Assembly (NCBI GenBank): GCA_049889395.1
Contig: JBMHDM010000011.1
Span: forward strand, 90,235 to 154,234
Direction: 5' to 3'
DNA length: 64,000 nt
From: UBA3537 sp049889395
Lineage (GTDB): Bacteria; Bacteroidota; Bacteroidia; Flavobacteriales; Flavobacteriaceae
The position numbers were made by a program, and so were the translations under genes. Within the stretch, counting starts at the first letter, position 1. The number at the start of each line of letters is the position of its first letter. Shown in pieces: positions 51,673 to 61,012 of the stretch. Under the pieces are notes generated by a model that ran no database searches, had not been told where the DNA came from, and was given only the letters and a program-made list of their open reading frames with translations.

Positions 51673-52596
51673 ATGGCCAACCTAAAGTCCTGGATTTCAG
51701 CCTTTCGACTACGCACACTACCACTGTCCATTTCAGGAACAATTGTCGGATCTGGTTATGCTTATTTTTTAGGGTACTTCGATTGGCTTATTTTTTCATT
51801 ATTAATTTTAACTACATTAAGTTTTCAAATATTATCCAACCTTGCAAATGATTATGGTGATGGTGTAAAAGGAACAGATAATGACTCTCGATTGGGACCG
51901 AAACGAGCGATTCAGAGCGGAACAATTTCGCCAAAACAAATGCGAAGAGCCGTTGTTTTAAATACATTGATTAGCGCTTTTCTATCTATCACCCTTATTT
52001 GGGTCTCTTTAGGAAAGCATCAACTCTTAACCGCCATAATATTTTTAATACTTGGCGGTCTTTCCATCTATGCGGCTATTACTTATACCGTCGGCAAATC
52101 GGCCTATGGTTACAGAGCTTTAGGCGATATTATGGTGTTTTTGTTTTTTGGTTTGGTTAGTGTATTTGGCACATTTTTTTTGTTTTCTAAACATATTGAT
52201 TTTCGTTTGATTTTTCCGGCATCAACCATCGGACTTTTAAGCACTGCTGTTTTGAATTTAAATAATATGAGAGATTTAAATTCAGATTTGAAATCTAAAA
52301 AATTTACATTGGCTGGATTATTAGGAATCCGTCAAGCAAAATTATATCATTGTTTTATCATTCTTTTGGCTCTATTGTCAATGATCGTTTTTCAAATTAT
52401 TTTGATGTTTTCCAAGCTGATACTCATCAGTTGGGTGGCATTTGTACCGTTATTATTCCATCTTAGAGCAGTTAACAAAATAAAAAATCCAAAACACTTT
52501 GATCCACATTTGAAACTAGTAGCACTATCGACTTTTGTGTTATCTTTATTGTTTTCTGCGGCGCTAATTATTGAGCACTATTTCTTAATGAATTAA
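51673..52596 (+). CDS. menA: 1,4-dihydroxy-2-naphthoate polyprenyltransferase
   Basis: MenA attaches a polyprenyl chain to DHNA in the membrane. The 307-residue protein has the UbiA-type Asp motif in LANDYGDGVKGTDNDSRLG near residue 60 and a second Asp motif (NNMRDLNSDLKSKKFTLA), with about eight or nine membrane segments. Confidence 0.95.
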   Translation: MANLKSWISAFRLRTLPLSISGTIVGSGYAYFLGYFDWLIFSLLILTTLSFQILSNLANDYGDGVKGTDNDSRLGPKRAIQSGTISPKQMRRAVVLNTLISAFLSITLIWVSLGKHQLLTAIIFLILGGLSIYAAITYTVGKSAYGYRALGDIMVFLFFGLVSVFGTFFLFSKHIDFRLIFPASTIGLLSTAVLNLNNMRDLNSDLKSKKFTLAGLLGIRQAKLYHCFIILLALLSMIVFQIILMFSKLILISWVAFVPLLFHLRAVNKIKNPKHFDPHLKLVALSTFVLSLLFSAALIIEHYFLMN

Positions 52597-52597
52597 A

Positions 52598-53632
52598 ATG
52601 AAAGCTACATTTTTTAAATATCAATTAAAGTTCATACGACCTAGTGGTACGTCGAGAGGAATCCTGACCCACAAAGACACTTGGTTTATAAAAATTAGAG
52701 CTTACGAACGGCAAGGGATAGGCGAGTGTGGAATGTTCCGAGGCCTTAGTTGTGATGACCGACCAGATTATGAGATAAAACTAAAATGGGCATGTGATAA
52801 CATCTCAAAAGGACTCGCTTTTTTGTGTGAAAAATTGCAAGAATATCCCGCCATTATTTTTGGTTTAGAAATGGCCTTTAAAGATTTTGAAGCAAATGAC
52901 CCGTATGTCTTATTTCCATCAAAATTTACACAAGGTCAAGACTCAATTCCCATCAATGGACTTATATGGATGGGCGATAAATCCTTTATGAAGACCCAAA
53001 TTAAAGAAAAAATCGAATCTGGCTTTAAGTGTATTAAGATCAAAATTGGGGCTATCGATTTTGATACAGAACTTTCAATTATCAAGTCAATCCGAGAAGA
53101 ATTTGGCTCCGAATTCATTCAAATTCGTTTAGATGCCAACGGTGCATTTTCAACACAATCCGCACTTGAAAAGCTGAAAAGATTATCCGAATTTGACATC
53201 CACTCCATAGAGCAACCCATTCGTCAGGGACAATGGGAGGATATGGCACATATTTGCCTCAACGCCCCAATTCCCATCGCACTTGATGAAGAATTAATTG
53301 GGGTTTACAATGTAACACACCGGCAAAAATTGCTACAAACCATAAAACCCCAATATATCATTCTAAAGCCAACTCTTCTTGGTGGATTCTCAAGTAGTCA
53401 ATCTTGGATTGATCTAGCTGATAAACACCAAATCGGTTGGTGGGTTACAAGTGCCTTGGAAAGTAATATTGGATTAAATGCTATAGCACAATGGACCCAT
53501 GATCTAGGCGTATCCATGCCACAAGGCTTGGGTACAGGTCAATTATTTACAAATAATATATGCGCTCCATTAGAAATAAAAAATGGATATTTACAGTACA
53601 ATCCATCTAAAAAATGGAACCAAAAATTTTAG
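52598..53632 (+). CDS. menC: o-succinylbenzoate synthase
   Basis: MenC dehydrates SHCHC to o-succinylbenzoate. It is an enolase-superfamily protein of 344 residues with the Lys motif FKCIKIKIGAIDF, metal ligands in IRLDANGAF, SIEQPI and IALDEELIGV, and the end Lys in YIILKPTLLGGF. Muconate-type or epimerase activity is excluded by the men context. Confidence 0.93.
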   Translation: MKATFFKYQLKFIRPSGTSRGILTHKDTWFIKIRAYERQGIGECGMFRGLSCDDRPDYEIKLKWACDNISKGLAFLCEKLQEYPAIIFGLEMAFKDFEANDPYVLFPSKFTQGQDSIPINGLIWMGDKSFMKTQIKEKIESGFKCIKIKIGAIDFDTELSIIKSIREEFGSEFIQIRLDANGAFSTQSALEKLKRLSEFDIHSIEQPIRQGQWEDMAHICLNAPIPIALDEELIGVYNVTHRQKLLQTIKPQYIILKPTLLGGFSSSQSWIDLADKHQIGWWVTSALESNIGLNAIAQWTHDLGVSMPQGLGTGQLFTNNICAPLEIKNGYLQYNPSKKWNQKF

Positions 53633-53635
53633 ACT

Positions 53636-54565
53636 ATGTATATCAAACAAGCTTTTAAAATTAACAACGACTGGTGGCTCTATGTCATCGGTATTGTAAT
53701 TGTTTTTGTCGGTATAGTAATCGGGCAAATTCCCCACACCATCTCTTTGGCCATGAAGGCCTTTCAAAGTGGCAAGAGTTTGGACGCCCTAGAAAACCCC
53801 TACGAGCTCCTCAAATTATTAGACTCTAATCTAAATTTATTTTTGATGCTGTTATCCTTTACAGTTGGATTACTAGTATTGATAATAGTGGTTAAATATA
53901 TCCATAAACAAACTTTTACGAGCCTCACAACTTCTAGGTCATCAATAGATTGGGGTCGCTTTTGGTTTGCTTTTCTAATCTGGGGAAGTTTTACAATAGT
54001 TTCAATTATTATTACATATAATGTTGAACCTGAAAACTATTCAGTCAATTTTGATCCAATCCCATTCGCCATTTTAGTATTGGTTTCACTTATTTTTATT
54101 CCACTGCAAACTAGTTTTGAAGAATATTTTTTCAGAGGCTATTTGATGCAAGGAATAGGGATATTAACCAAGAACAGGTGGATTCCACTATTTCTAACAT
54201 CAACGCTCTTTGGATTGATGCATTTTGCCAATCCTGAAATCGATAAACTTGGTCATATTTTGTTGTTTCATTATGTGGGGACAGGCTTTGTTCTAGGCAT
54301 CATGACGCTTATGGATGAAGGTTTAGAATTGGCATTAGGTTTTCACGCTGCCAATAATTTATTTGGAGCTTTGTTAATGACAGCCGATTGGACTGCTTTT
54401 CAAACCCATTCAATTTTTAAAGACATCTCCGAACCTGAACTCGGAAATTTAGAACTATTTTTTCCCCTGTTGGTTATTTACCCACTAATTTTGTTTGTAT
54501 TTGCAAAAAAGTACAAGTGGAATAATTGGAATAAAAAATTATTTGGGTCTGTTACAAAAGACTAA
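53636..54565 (+). CDS. CPBP-family intramembrane metalloprotease
   Basis: This 309-residue protein has about eight membrane segments and the CPBP (Abi) motifs: EEYFFRGYLMQ, FGLMHFANPE and LGFHAANNLFGALL. The family includes prenyl protein proteases. It is inserted between menC and menE with three-base gaps, so it is co-transcribed with the menaquinone genes. Whether it acts on that pathway is unknown. Confidence 0.88.
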   Translation: MYIKQAFKINNDWWLYVIGIVIVFVGIVIGQIPHTISLAMKAFQSGKSLDALENPYELLKLLDSNLNLFLMLLSFTVGLLVLIIVVKYIHKQTFTSLTTSRSSIDWGRFWFAFLIWGSFTIVSIIITYNVEPENYSVNFDPIPFAILVLVSLIFIPLQTSFEEYFFRGYLMQGIGILTKNRWIPLFLTSTLFGLMHFANPEIDKLGHILLFHYVGTGFVLGIMTLMDEGLELALGFHAANNLFGALLMTADWTAFQTHSIFKDISEPELGNLELFFPLLVIYPLILFVFAKKYKWNNWNKKLFGSVTKD

Positions 54566-54568
54566 TCG

Positions 54569-55636
54569 TTGGATACTGCTATCAACTATATCACACCACA
54601 CTCTGCATTTCGTTTAAATGGTGAATATTTTTCATTTGAGGCCATTAAGTCATTAGCTTATAGTTTTGTTAAAGAAGGAAATGAAAATGAACAGCATCTG
54701 GGACAATTTATTTTAAATTGGACCGATAACACCTCCCAAATCTATTTGCAAACCTCCGGAACAACTTCAAAACCAACTACGATCAGTATTTCAAAACAAT
54801 CATTTATTAATTCTGCTAATGCAACGGGAATATTTTTTAATTTAAAACCCAATGATTCCGCGCTTTGTTGTCTGCCTTTTGCTTACATCGCCGCGAAGAT
54901 GATGTTTGTCCGGGCATGGATTTTAGGCTTAAATTTAGATTATATTGAACCCACTTCAAATCCATTGGAATCGATTTCTATAGATTATGATTTTTCGGCC
55001 ATGGTGCCGTTACAGCTTAAAAATTCTTTAACTAAAATTAATCAAATCAAAACATTGTTGGTAGGTGGTGCCCCTGTTTCAGAACGATTTAAAAATGAGC
55101 TGATCGGTTGTCAATCTTCAATCTATGAAACCTTTGGAATGACCGAAACAGTAAGTCATATTGCGGTCAAAAATTTATCTTTGGGCGATACAATTTTTAA
55201 AACATTACCAGGTATATCACTAGGCGTTAATAACAATAATTGCTTAACGATAAAGGCTCCAAAACTTACCCCAGAAGTCTTGAACACCAAGGATGTTGTT
55301 GAACTAATTTCTAAATACGAATTTATCTGGAAAGGCCGATTGGATCACGTTATTAACTCTGGTGGCCTTAAAATTTTTCCTGAAGAATTGGAACAACAAT
55401 TAGAGCCACAGATAAAAAATCGATTTTTTGTGGCTTCTCTTCCAGATGAGCATTTGGGTCAAAAAGTGATTTTAGTCGTTGAAGGGACTCCTCAAGACTT
55501 AAACCTAAAGTGGGATGAAATAGATTCTAAAAAACGACCAAAACAAATCTTTTTTATCCCTCAATTTCTTGAAACAAAATCTGGAAAAATTAAGCGTAAA
55601 ACAACATTAGGACAATTAGACTTGGATCACTCCTAA
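54569..55636 (+). CDS. menE: o-succinylbenzoate-CoA ligase, short form
   Basis: MenE activates o-succinylbenzoate with ATP and CoA. The 355-residue ANL protein has the P-loop IYLQTSGTTSKPTTISI, the adenylation motif YETFGMTETVSHIA and the C-terminal hinge KGRLDHVINSGGLKIFPEELE. It is shorter than the 450-residue type, as is usual in this phylum. The start is TTG (54569). Its end overlaps the convergent carboxylase gene by 21 bases. Confidence 0.9.
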   Translation: MDTAINYITPHSAFRLNGEYFSFEAIKSLAYSFVKEGNENEQHLGQFILNWTDNTSQIYLQTSGTTSKPTTISISKQSFINSANATGIFFNLKPNDSALCCLPFAYIAAKMMFVRAWILGLNLDYIEPTSNPLESISIDYDFSAMVPLQLKNSLTKINQIKTLLVGGAPVSERFKNELIGCQSSIYETFGMTETVSHIAVKNLSLGDTIFKTLPGISLGVNNNNCLTIKAPKLTPEVLNTKDVVELISKYEFIWKGRLDHVINSGGLKIFPEELEQQLEPQIKNRFFVASLPDEHLGQKVILVVEGTPQDLNLKWDEIDSKKRPKQIFFIPQFLETKSGKIKRKTTLGQLDLDHS

Positions 55637-57250
55637 ATTAAAATCTTTTTCAATAGGAGCGTGGTTGGCTGCTGCTATGCCCATACTAATCCATTTTCTT
55701 GTTTCTAATGGGTTAATAACGGCATCAGTCCATAGCCGAGCTGCAGCATAATATGGCGATACTTGTTCGTCATATTTTTGTTTGATTTTGGACAGTAGCT
55801 CCTTCTCTTGATCTTTGGAAATTTTCTGCCCTTGTTTTTTTAGCGATGCTGTTTCGATTTGTAGTAAAACTTTTGATGCGCTATTCCCACTCATCACGGC
55901 CAATTCGGCACTGGGCCAAGCCACAATTAATCTTGGGTCATATGCTTTTCCACACATGGCATAGTTTCCTGCACCATAACTATTTCCCATAATGATGGTA
56001 AATTTTGGAACTACACTATTACTAACGGCATTGACCATTTTTGCACCATCTTTGATGATACCACTATGTTCACTTTTGCTACCAACCATAAACCCTGTGA
56101 CGTCTTGAAGAAAAACCAAAGGGATTTTTTTCTGATTACAATTGGAAATAAACCTTGTGGCTTTATCGGCACTATCATTGTAAATAACACCTCCAAATTG
56201 CATTTCACCTTGCTTAGTTTTGACCAATTTTCTTTGATTGGCTACTATGCCAACTGCCCAACCGTCAATGCGTGCATAACCCGTAATAATTGTTTTACCA
56301 TAACCGGCTTTATATTCTTCAAATTCGGAGTTGTCAACCAAACGTTTGATAATTTCGAAAGTATCATATTGATCTGCTCTTGAACGCGGTAATATTCCAA
56401 AGATATCTTCTGGATTATCTTTGGGCTTAATCGATTTTATTCGACTAAAACCAGCATTATTCGAATAACCAATTTTATCTATTATCGTTTTAATTTTATC
56501 CAAAGCATCTTTATCGTCTGTGGCTTTATAATCTGTTACGCCACTAATTTCACAATGTGTTGTGGCCCCGCCAAGGGTTTCATTGTCGATACTTTCTCCA
56601 ATTGCCGCTTTAACTAAATAGCTTCCAGCTAGAAATATACTCGCTGTCTTATCCACAATAATAGCTTCATCGCTCATAATGGGCAGATAAGCTCCACCAG
56701 CTACACAACTGCCCATTATGGCCGAAATTTGGGTTATCCCCATACTACTCATTATGGCATTATTTCTAAAGATGCGTCCAAAATGTTCTTTGTCTGGAAA
56801 AATCTCATCTTGCATGGGTAAATAAACACCAGCTGAATCAACCAAATAAATAATGGGTAACTTATTTTCAATAGCAATTTCTTGGGCTCTCAAATTCTTT
56901 TTGGCAGTGATTGGAAACCAAGCTCCAGCTTTAACCGTGGCATCGTTAGCTACAACAATACATTGACGACCAGACACATAGCCGATTTTTACAATAACAC
57001 CACCAGAGGGACAACCGCCATGATTGGTGTACATTCCTTCTCCGGCAAAAGCTCCAATTTCTAGGGACTCTGTTTTGGGGTCCAAAAGGTAATCAATTCG
57101 TTCTCGTGCTGTAAGTTTATCTTTGGCGTGTTGCTTTTCAATTTTAGAGGGACCACCACCAACTTTGACTTTTAAAAAGCGCTTTTTCAGGTCAGAGACC
57201 AAAAGTTTATTGTGATCTTCGTTTGTATTGAAGTTTAGGTCCATGTGCAT
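55616..57250 (-). CDS. Acyl-CoA carboxylase carboxyltransferase (beta) subunit
   Basis: The 544-residue protein is the biotin-dependent carboxyltransferase of the methylcrotonyl/propionyl-CoA type. It has KDKLTARERIDYLLD, YTNHGGCPSGGVIVKIG, VDSAGVYLPMQDEIFPDKEHFGRIF, ISAIMGSCVAGGAYLPIMSDEAI and QDVTGFMVGSKSEHSGIIKDGAKM. The VYLPMQDEIFPDKEHFGRIF stretch favours methylcrotonyl-CoA carboxylase (leucine breakdown). The alpha subunit is not in the window. A second ATG is at 57244. Confidence 0.92.
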   Translation of the reverse strand: MHMDLNFNTNEDHNKLLVSDLKKRFLKVKVGGGPSKIEKQHAKDKLTARERIDYLLDPKTESLEIGAFAGEGMYTNHGGCPSGGVIVKIGYVSGRQCIVVANDATVKAGAWFPITAKKNLRAQEIAIENKLPIIYLVDSAGVYLPMQDEIFPDKEHFGRIFRNNAIMSSMGITQISAIMGSCVAGGAYLPIMSDEAIIVDKTASIFLAGSYLVKAAIGESIDNETLGGATTHCEISGVTDYKATDDKDALDKIKTIIDKIGYSNNAGFSRIKSIKPKDNPEDIFGILPRSRADQYDTFEIIKRLVDNSEFEEYKAGYGKTIITGYARIDGWAVGIVANQRKLVKTKQGEMQFGGVIYNDSADKATRFISNCNQKKIPLVFLQDVTGFMVGSKSEHSGIIKDGAKMVNAVSNSVVPKFTIIMGNSYGAGNYAMCGKAYDPRLIVAWPSAELAVMSGNSASKVLLQIETASLKKQGQKISKDQEKELLSKIKQKYDEQVSPYYAAARLWTDAVINPLETRKWISMGIAAANHAPIEKDFNLGVIQV

Positions 57251-57261
57251 TATCTTTGCAA

Positions 57262-57269
57262 CAAAAATA
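57262..57269 (-). promoter_or_regulatory. -7 element of the carboxylase gene
   Basis: The minus-strand TATTTTTG matches TAnnTTTG, 11 bases before the first ATG (57250) and 17 before the second (57244). Confidence 0.5.
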
Positions 57270-57318
57270 ACAATTATCTTTACTTAGAGAATTTTGTTTA
57301 ACTAAGATTTATATTTCT

Positions 57319-58041
57319 ATGTCTATTCTGTATCATTCTGCTGCTTCTCGCGGGTATGCCAATCATGGTTGGCTAGAGGCCAATCATTCGTTTAGTTTTG
57401 CACGTTTTATTGATCTCACAAAGATGAATTTTGGTCTGTTGAGAGTACTCAACGACGATCGGATTGCCCCAAGTATGGGTTTTGGAAAGCATCCACACGA
57501 AAATATGGAAATCATTACCATTCCACTTTCAGGCATTCTTAAGCATAAAGACTCCGTCGATGATATTTGGCGAACTGTCGAAGCTGGTGAGGTGCAAGTC
57601 ATGTCTGCAGGAACTGGCGTATATCATTCTGAAATGAATGCGTCATCAAAAGAAGATTTAACCCTATTTCAAATTTGGATTATTCCAGATCGAGAAGGGG
57701 TAATGCCCCGTTATGATCAAAAGCATTTTAAACAAGTTTCGAATGGCGAGTTACAAATTTTAGTTGAATATATGGATGATTACAAACAAGAAAATAGTTT
57801 AAAAATCTATCAAAATGCTCAGATTTCTAGAGTTGTTCTGAATCCAAATGACAACTTTAACTATGCATTACAATCTGAAAATCATGGGGTTTATGTCATG
57901 CAAGTGTATGGCGAATCTCACATTGAAAACCAAATGCTGTCTGATCGGGATGCCGTTGGCGTTTGGAACGCCAAAGATTTTTCGATTAATGCACAAAAAC
58001 AGTCTGAATTATTATTCATCGAAGTCCCGATGAATATTTAG
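57319..58041 (+). CDS. Pirin-family bicupin protein
   Basis: The 240-residue cupin protein has the pirin motif FGKHPHENMEIITIPLSGILKHKDSVD with metal-binding His residues, and GEVQVMSAGTGVYHSEMN. E. coli YhhW, a relative, has quercetinase activity. Divergent from the carboxylase and not in an operon. The role is uncertain. Confidence 0.9.
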   Translation: MSILYHSAASRGYANHGWLEANHSFSFARFIDLTKMNFGLLRVLNDDRIAPSMGFGKHPHENMEIITIPLSGILKHKDSVDDIWRTVEAGEVQVMSAGTGVYHSEMNASSKEDLTLFQIWIIPDREGVMPRYDQKHFKQVSNGELQILVEYMDDYKQENSLKIYQNAQISRVVLNPNDNFNYALQSENHGVYVMQVYGESHIENQMLSDRDAVGVWNAKDFSINAQKQSELLFIEVPMNI

Positions 58042-58043
58042 GT

Positions 58044-60365
58044 TTAGTTGGATTTTATCTTTAGACCGACAAAAAACGTTCTTGGTTGGGAAGGTCCATA
58101 AACAAAGTTACTATCTCTGTTTTTACCCAAATCAAAATCATTTTGATAGCTATTAAATATATTTTTTAATCCAGAATAAATTTCAACTTTTATTCTATCT
58201 GATCTCAAAGCAATAGTACGGCTAATTTTGAGATTTAGTTCAGAAAACGGTTTAGTAGAAATAATTTCATTAAAAGCCTGGTTGGGTGCCCCAGCAAAGT
58301 GTGGGATTGTCATGCCTCCCGTATAGATATAATTTAGTGTAGAACGCCATTTTGTGTTTGGCGTGTAGGTCAATAGGGCATATCCGTATTCATTTGGTGT
58401 TCTTACGAACTGTTTTATTCCTGGGATGTCATCTATATACTGAACGGCGTTATCATATTTACTATTTTGAATTGTTAGTCCGCTTTCAAATTGCCATTTT
58501 CGATTGATATTAGCTCTGAACTCAAGCGTAGCGCCATACACTACAGCACCATCTCCATTTTGTTTCTCAAAACGTTCTCCAAATTCATCATCACCGGTTG
58601 GTTGTAGAAAAAAAGCATCGTTCAGTCTGGTATAAAATCCTTCTAGTGTAAAACCCGTAATCCAATTTTCCATAGCCTTATCAAAATTAACCGATGTGCT
58701 AAAACTTTGTGAGGTTTCTGGTTTCAAATATGGAGACAAGGATACTCTGGAGATTCCGCCCCCAGCAAAGGCGATGTGTAAATCGGTGTCAAAGGCCTGC
58801 GGGGCTCGAAAACCTGTTCCATAGTTCAATCTAAATTGCGTAGTGGGTCTGGGCTTGTATAGCACTGATAGACGTGGATTGAGTATTATATTATCAATCA
58901 AATTGTGTTTATCCATCCTAATTCCAGATAAAACGGTCAGTTTTGAATTAATCATCCAATCACTTTGTAAAAAGACACCAAAATTTTTAGTTGATTGATC
59001 GATGCGATAATTGTAGGCCGAAATCTCATCCAATACATCATCTAAAATATATTCTGATCCAAAGCTCAACACATTAGATCCTTCAAAAAATTGATTCAAG
59101 CGATGATCCAACTGAACTCCGATATTGAACGTGCTCACTTCTGATGTACCATATGGCGGATTTGAAACAAAATCTAGATATTCTGTTGTATTTTCATCGG
59201 GCAATATTCCTGTGTAGTGATCCCGATCTGTGTTCTGCCAAGCAGCATAAGAGATAAATGAAGTGTTGTCGTTGTTAAAATTAACTTGATAATCGGCACT
59301 AGCCATAAAAACGTGGTGCGTTCGTTCTTCTGCTTGTTGTTTTAAATGTGTTTGCGCAGTGTCGTTCATATCCCCTCCAAATCGATATTCGTTTAAATAA
59401 CTGGCATTAAGCTCCAACTTCTCATTAACATTGGGTTTATAAAATATGTTGGTGCCTAGGGCTGTATTTTCCAATTTTGGCAGTTCAGAAAAACGATCAT
59501 TGTTGGTATCATAAAATCCGCGGTTTCGGCGGTTAACAAATAACGTTCCACCAATGGTTTGGTTTTCTGAAATTATAGTCGCGTTTCCATTAATTTGATG
59601 ATCGCTTGTTTGGGCACCAACATTTTGATACAAGTAGCTAATTTCGTAATCATTTTTACGTGGAATTTTGGTTATTACATTAACGGTTCCTCCAATGGCA
59701 CTAGAACCATATAATGACGAACCAGCTCCTCGAACAACTTCAATTCTATCGATCATATTGGTTGGGATTTGCTCTAGGCCATATAAACCTGTCAGTGGGC
59801 TAAAAATAGGCCTACCGTTGATCAAAATCTGAGAATAACCTCCAGCTAAACCATTGATTCTGAGTTGTGTGTAATTACACGTTTGGCAATCCGTTTCTAC
59901 ACGAAGCCCGGGCTGAAATTTGAGCCCTTCAGAAAGGGTACAGGCCTCAACTTGACTTAGTGTTTGGCTATTTATGACATTGACAATTACCGGAGTCTCA
60001 GTTTGTCGTTTTTGTGTTTTCGTTCCCGTAACCACTATGGCGTTAAGTGTAAGAGATGGTTCTGTCAAATTAAAATCTATGATGATATTTGATGCATTGG
60101 CATTTAATACAATTGTTTTGCTAATTGAACTGTATCCGACATAGGAGGCTTCCACTGTGTATGTCCCATAGGGGATATTGGTTATTTGATATTTACCATT
60201 ATTTTTGGTAAGGGTACCCAAGTTGGTCGATTTTAAAATGACTTGAGCCAATTCTACAGGGATACCTTCTATGGATACGCTACCCTTAACTACAGTTTCT
60301 TGGGCATCAATTTGAATTGAACAATAAAAAAATATTAATAATGTAAGGAAAGAAGTAATTCGCAT
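58044..60365 (-). CDS. TonB-dependent receptor
   Basis: The protein has about 773 residues from the ATG at 60365 (RITSFLTLLIFFYCSIQIDAQ, a signal peptide). It has a carboxypeptidase-like domain (about 25-105), a plug (LINGRPIFSPLTGLYGLEQIPTNMIDRIEVVRGAGSSLYG region, about 195-240) and a barrel ending in a C-terminal hydrophobic run. This design resembles siderophore, cobalamin or metal receptors. A longer frame from 60389 overlaps the -7 promoter, so the later ATG is chosen. Ligand unknown. Confidence 0.88.
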   Translation of the reverse strand: MRITSFLTLLIFFYCSIQIDAQETVVKGSVSIEGIPVELAQVILKSTNLGTLTKNNGKYQITNIPYGTYTVEASYVGYSSISKTIVLNANASNIIIDFNLTEPSLTLNAIVVTGTKTQKRQTETPVIVNVINSQTLSQVEACTLSEGLKFQPGLRVETDCQTCNYTQLRINGLAGGYSQILINGRPIFSPLTGLYGLEQIPTNMIDRIEVVRGAGSSLYGSSAIGGTVNVITKIPRKNDYEISYLYQNVGAQTSDHQINGNATIISENQTIGGTLFVNRRNRGFYDTNNDRFSELPKLENTALGTNIFYKPNVNEKLELNASYLNEYRFGGDMNDTAQTHLKQQAEERTHHVFMASADYQVNFNNDNTSFISYAAWQNTDRDHYTGILPDENTTEYLDFVSNPPYGTSEVSTFNIGVQLDHRLNQFFEGSNVLSFGSEYILDDVLDEISAYNYRIDQSTKNFGVFLQSDWMINSKLTVLSGIRMDKHNLIDNIILNPRLSVLYKPRPTTQFRLNYGTGFRAPQAFDTDLHIAFAGGGISRVSLSPYLKPETSQSFSTSVNFDKAMENWITGFTLEGFYTRLNDAFFLQPTGDDEFGERFEKQNGDGAVVYGATLEFRANINRKWQFESGLTIQNSKYDNAVQYIDDIPGIKQFVRTPNEYGYALLTYTPNTKWRSTLNYIYTGGMTIPHFAGAPNQAFNEIISTKPFSELNLKISRTIALRSDRIKVEIYSGLKNIFNSYQNDFDLGKNRDSNFVYGPSQPRTFFVGLKIKSN

Positions 60366-60386
60366 GGAAATGACAATATCATAGGG

Positions 60387-60394
60387 CAAATTTA
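60387..60394 (-). promoter_or_regulatory. -7 element of the TonB receptor gene
   Basis: The minus-strand TAAATTTG matches TAnnTTTG, 21 bases before the ATG at 60365 and overlapping the longer possible start. It supports the shorter protein. Confidence 0.5.
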
Positions 60395-60484
60395 CTACAA
60401 TTACCTTGCAACTACAGTCTATATTTAGATAAATTTAAATTCAATAATTTACACAATATTTCCGATTAAAGCGTTTACTGTGAT

Positions 60485-60988
60485 TTATTCTAAATTAAAT
60501 TTATGCGTGGTTTTGGATTTGGTAAAAGTTTGATTGTATTTGAATTCATTAAATTCGAATAAAACAATGTTTGACTGGTTGGGAAGGACTTCCGTGAAGA
60601 TTGAATTCTCCAAAGAAAGTGATTTAATTTCACCATTTACATCACAGTTCTCAATTTCAAAATAAATATATAGATCATGAAGGTCTTTACTCAATTCTTT
60701 GCCGATCCAAGAATAATATAATGGGTAATCATTAGAATAAAGTTTTAGGTGTTGTTTAAAATAATTATTGATCCATTCTTCGGCTTTTTTGTTTTCTTTT
60801 TTTGTTCCTATATTTAAATCTTTAGCCCCTTTTTCTCGTAGTGCTGTCTCCAGGTCTTCGACGGCTACTTTGATGGTTATTTCTATGGATTGATTGTCAT
60901 TATTGTATCTCAAGGTTGTGTGTGACACATGGAATTCATGAACAAATGTCATTACACAAACTAAAGCAGCAGTGATTGACTTTATCAT
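60485..60988 (-). CDS. DUF6702-like exported protein
   Basis: The 167-residue protein starts with a signal-like segment (IKSITAALVCVMTFVHEF) and continues HVSHTTLRYNNDNQSIEITIKVAVEDLETAL. It resembles a flavobacterial family I recall as DUF6702, commonly near M1 peptidases. The function is unknown. It follows the peptidase gene by 24 bases on the same strand, so they may be co-transcribed. Confidence 0.75.
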   Translation of the reverse strand: MIKSITAALVCVMTFVHEFHVSHTTLRYNNDNQSIEITIKVAVEDLETALREKGAKDLNIGTKKENKKAEEWINNYFKQHLKLYSNDYPLYYSWIGKELSKDLHDLYIYFEIENCDVNGEIKSLSLENSIFTEVLPNQSNIVLFEFNEFKYNQTFTKSKTTHKFNLE

Positions 60989-61012
60989 AATTTAATTTTT
61001 TGGAATTTATTG

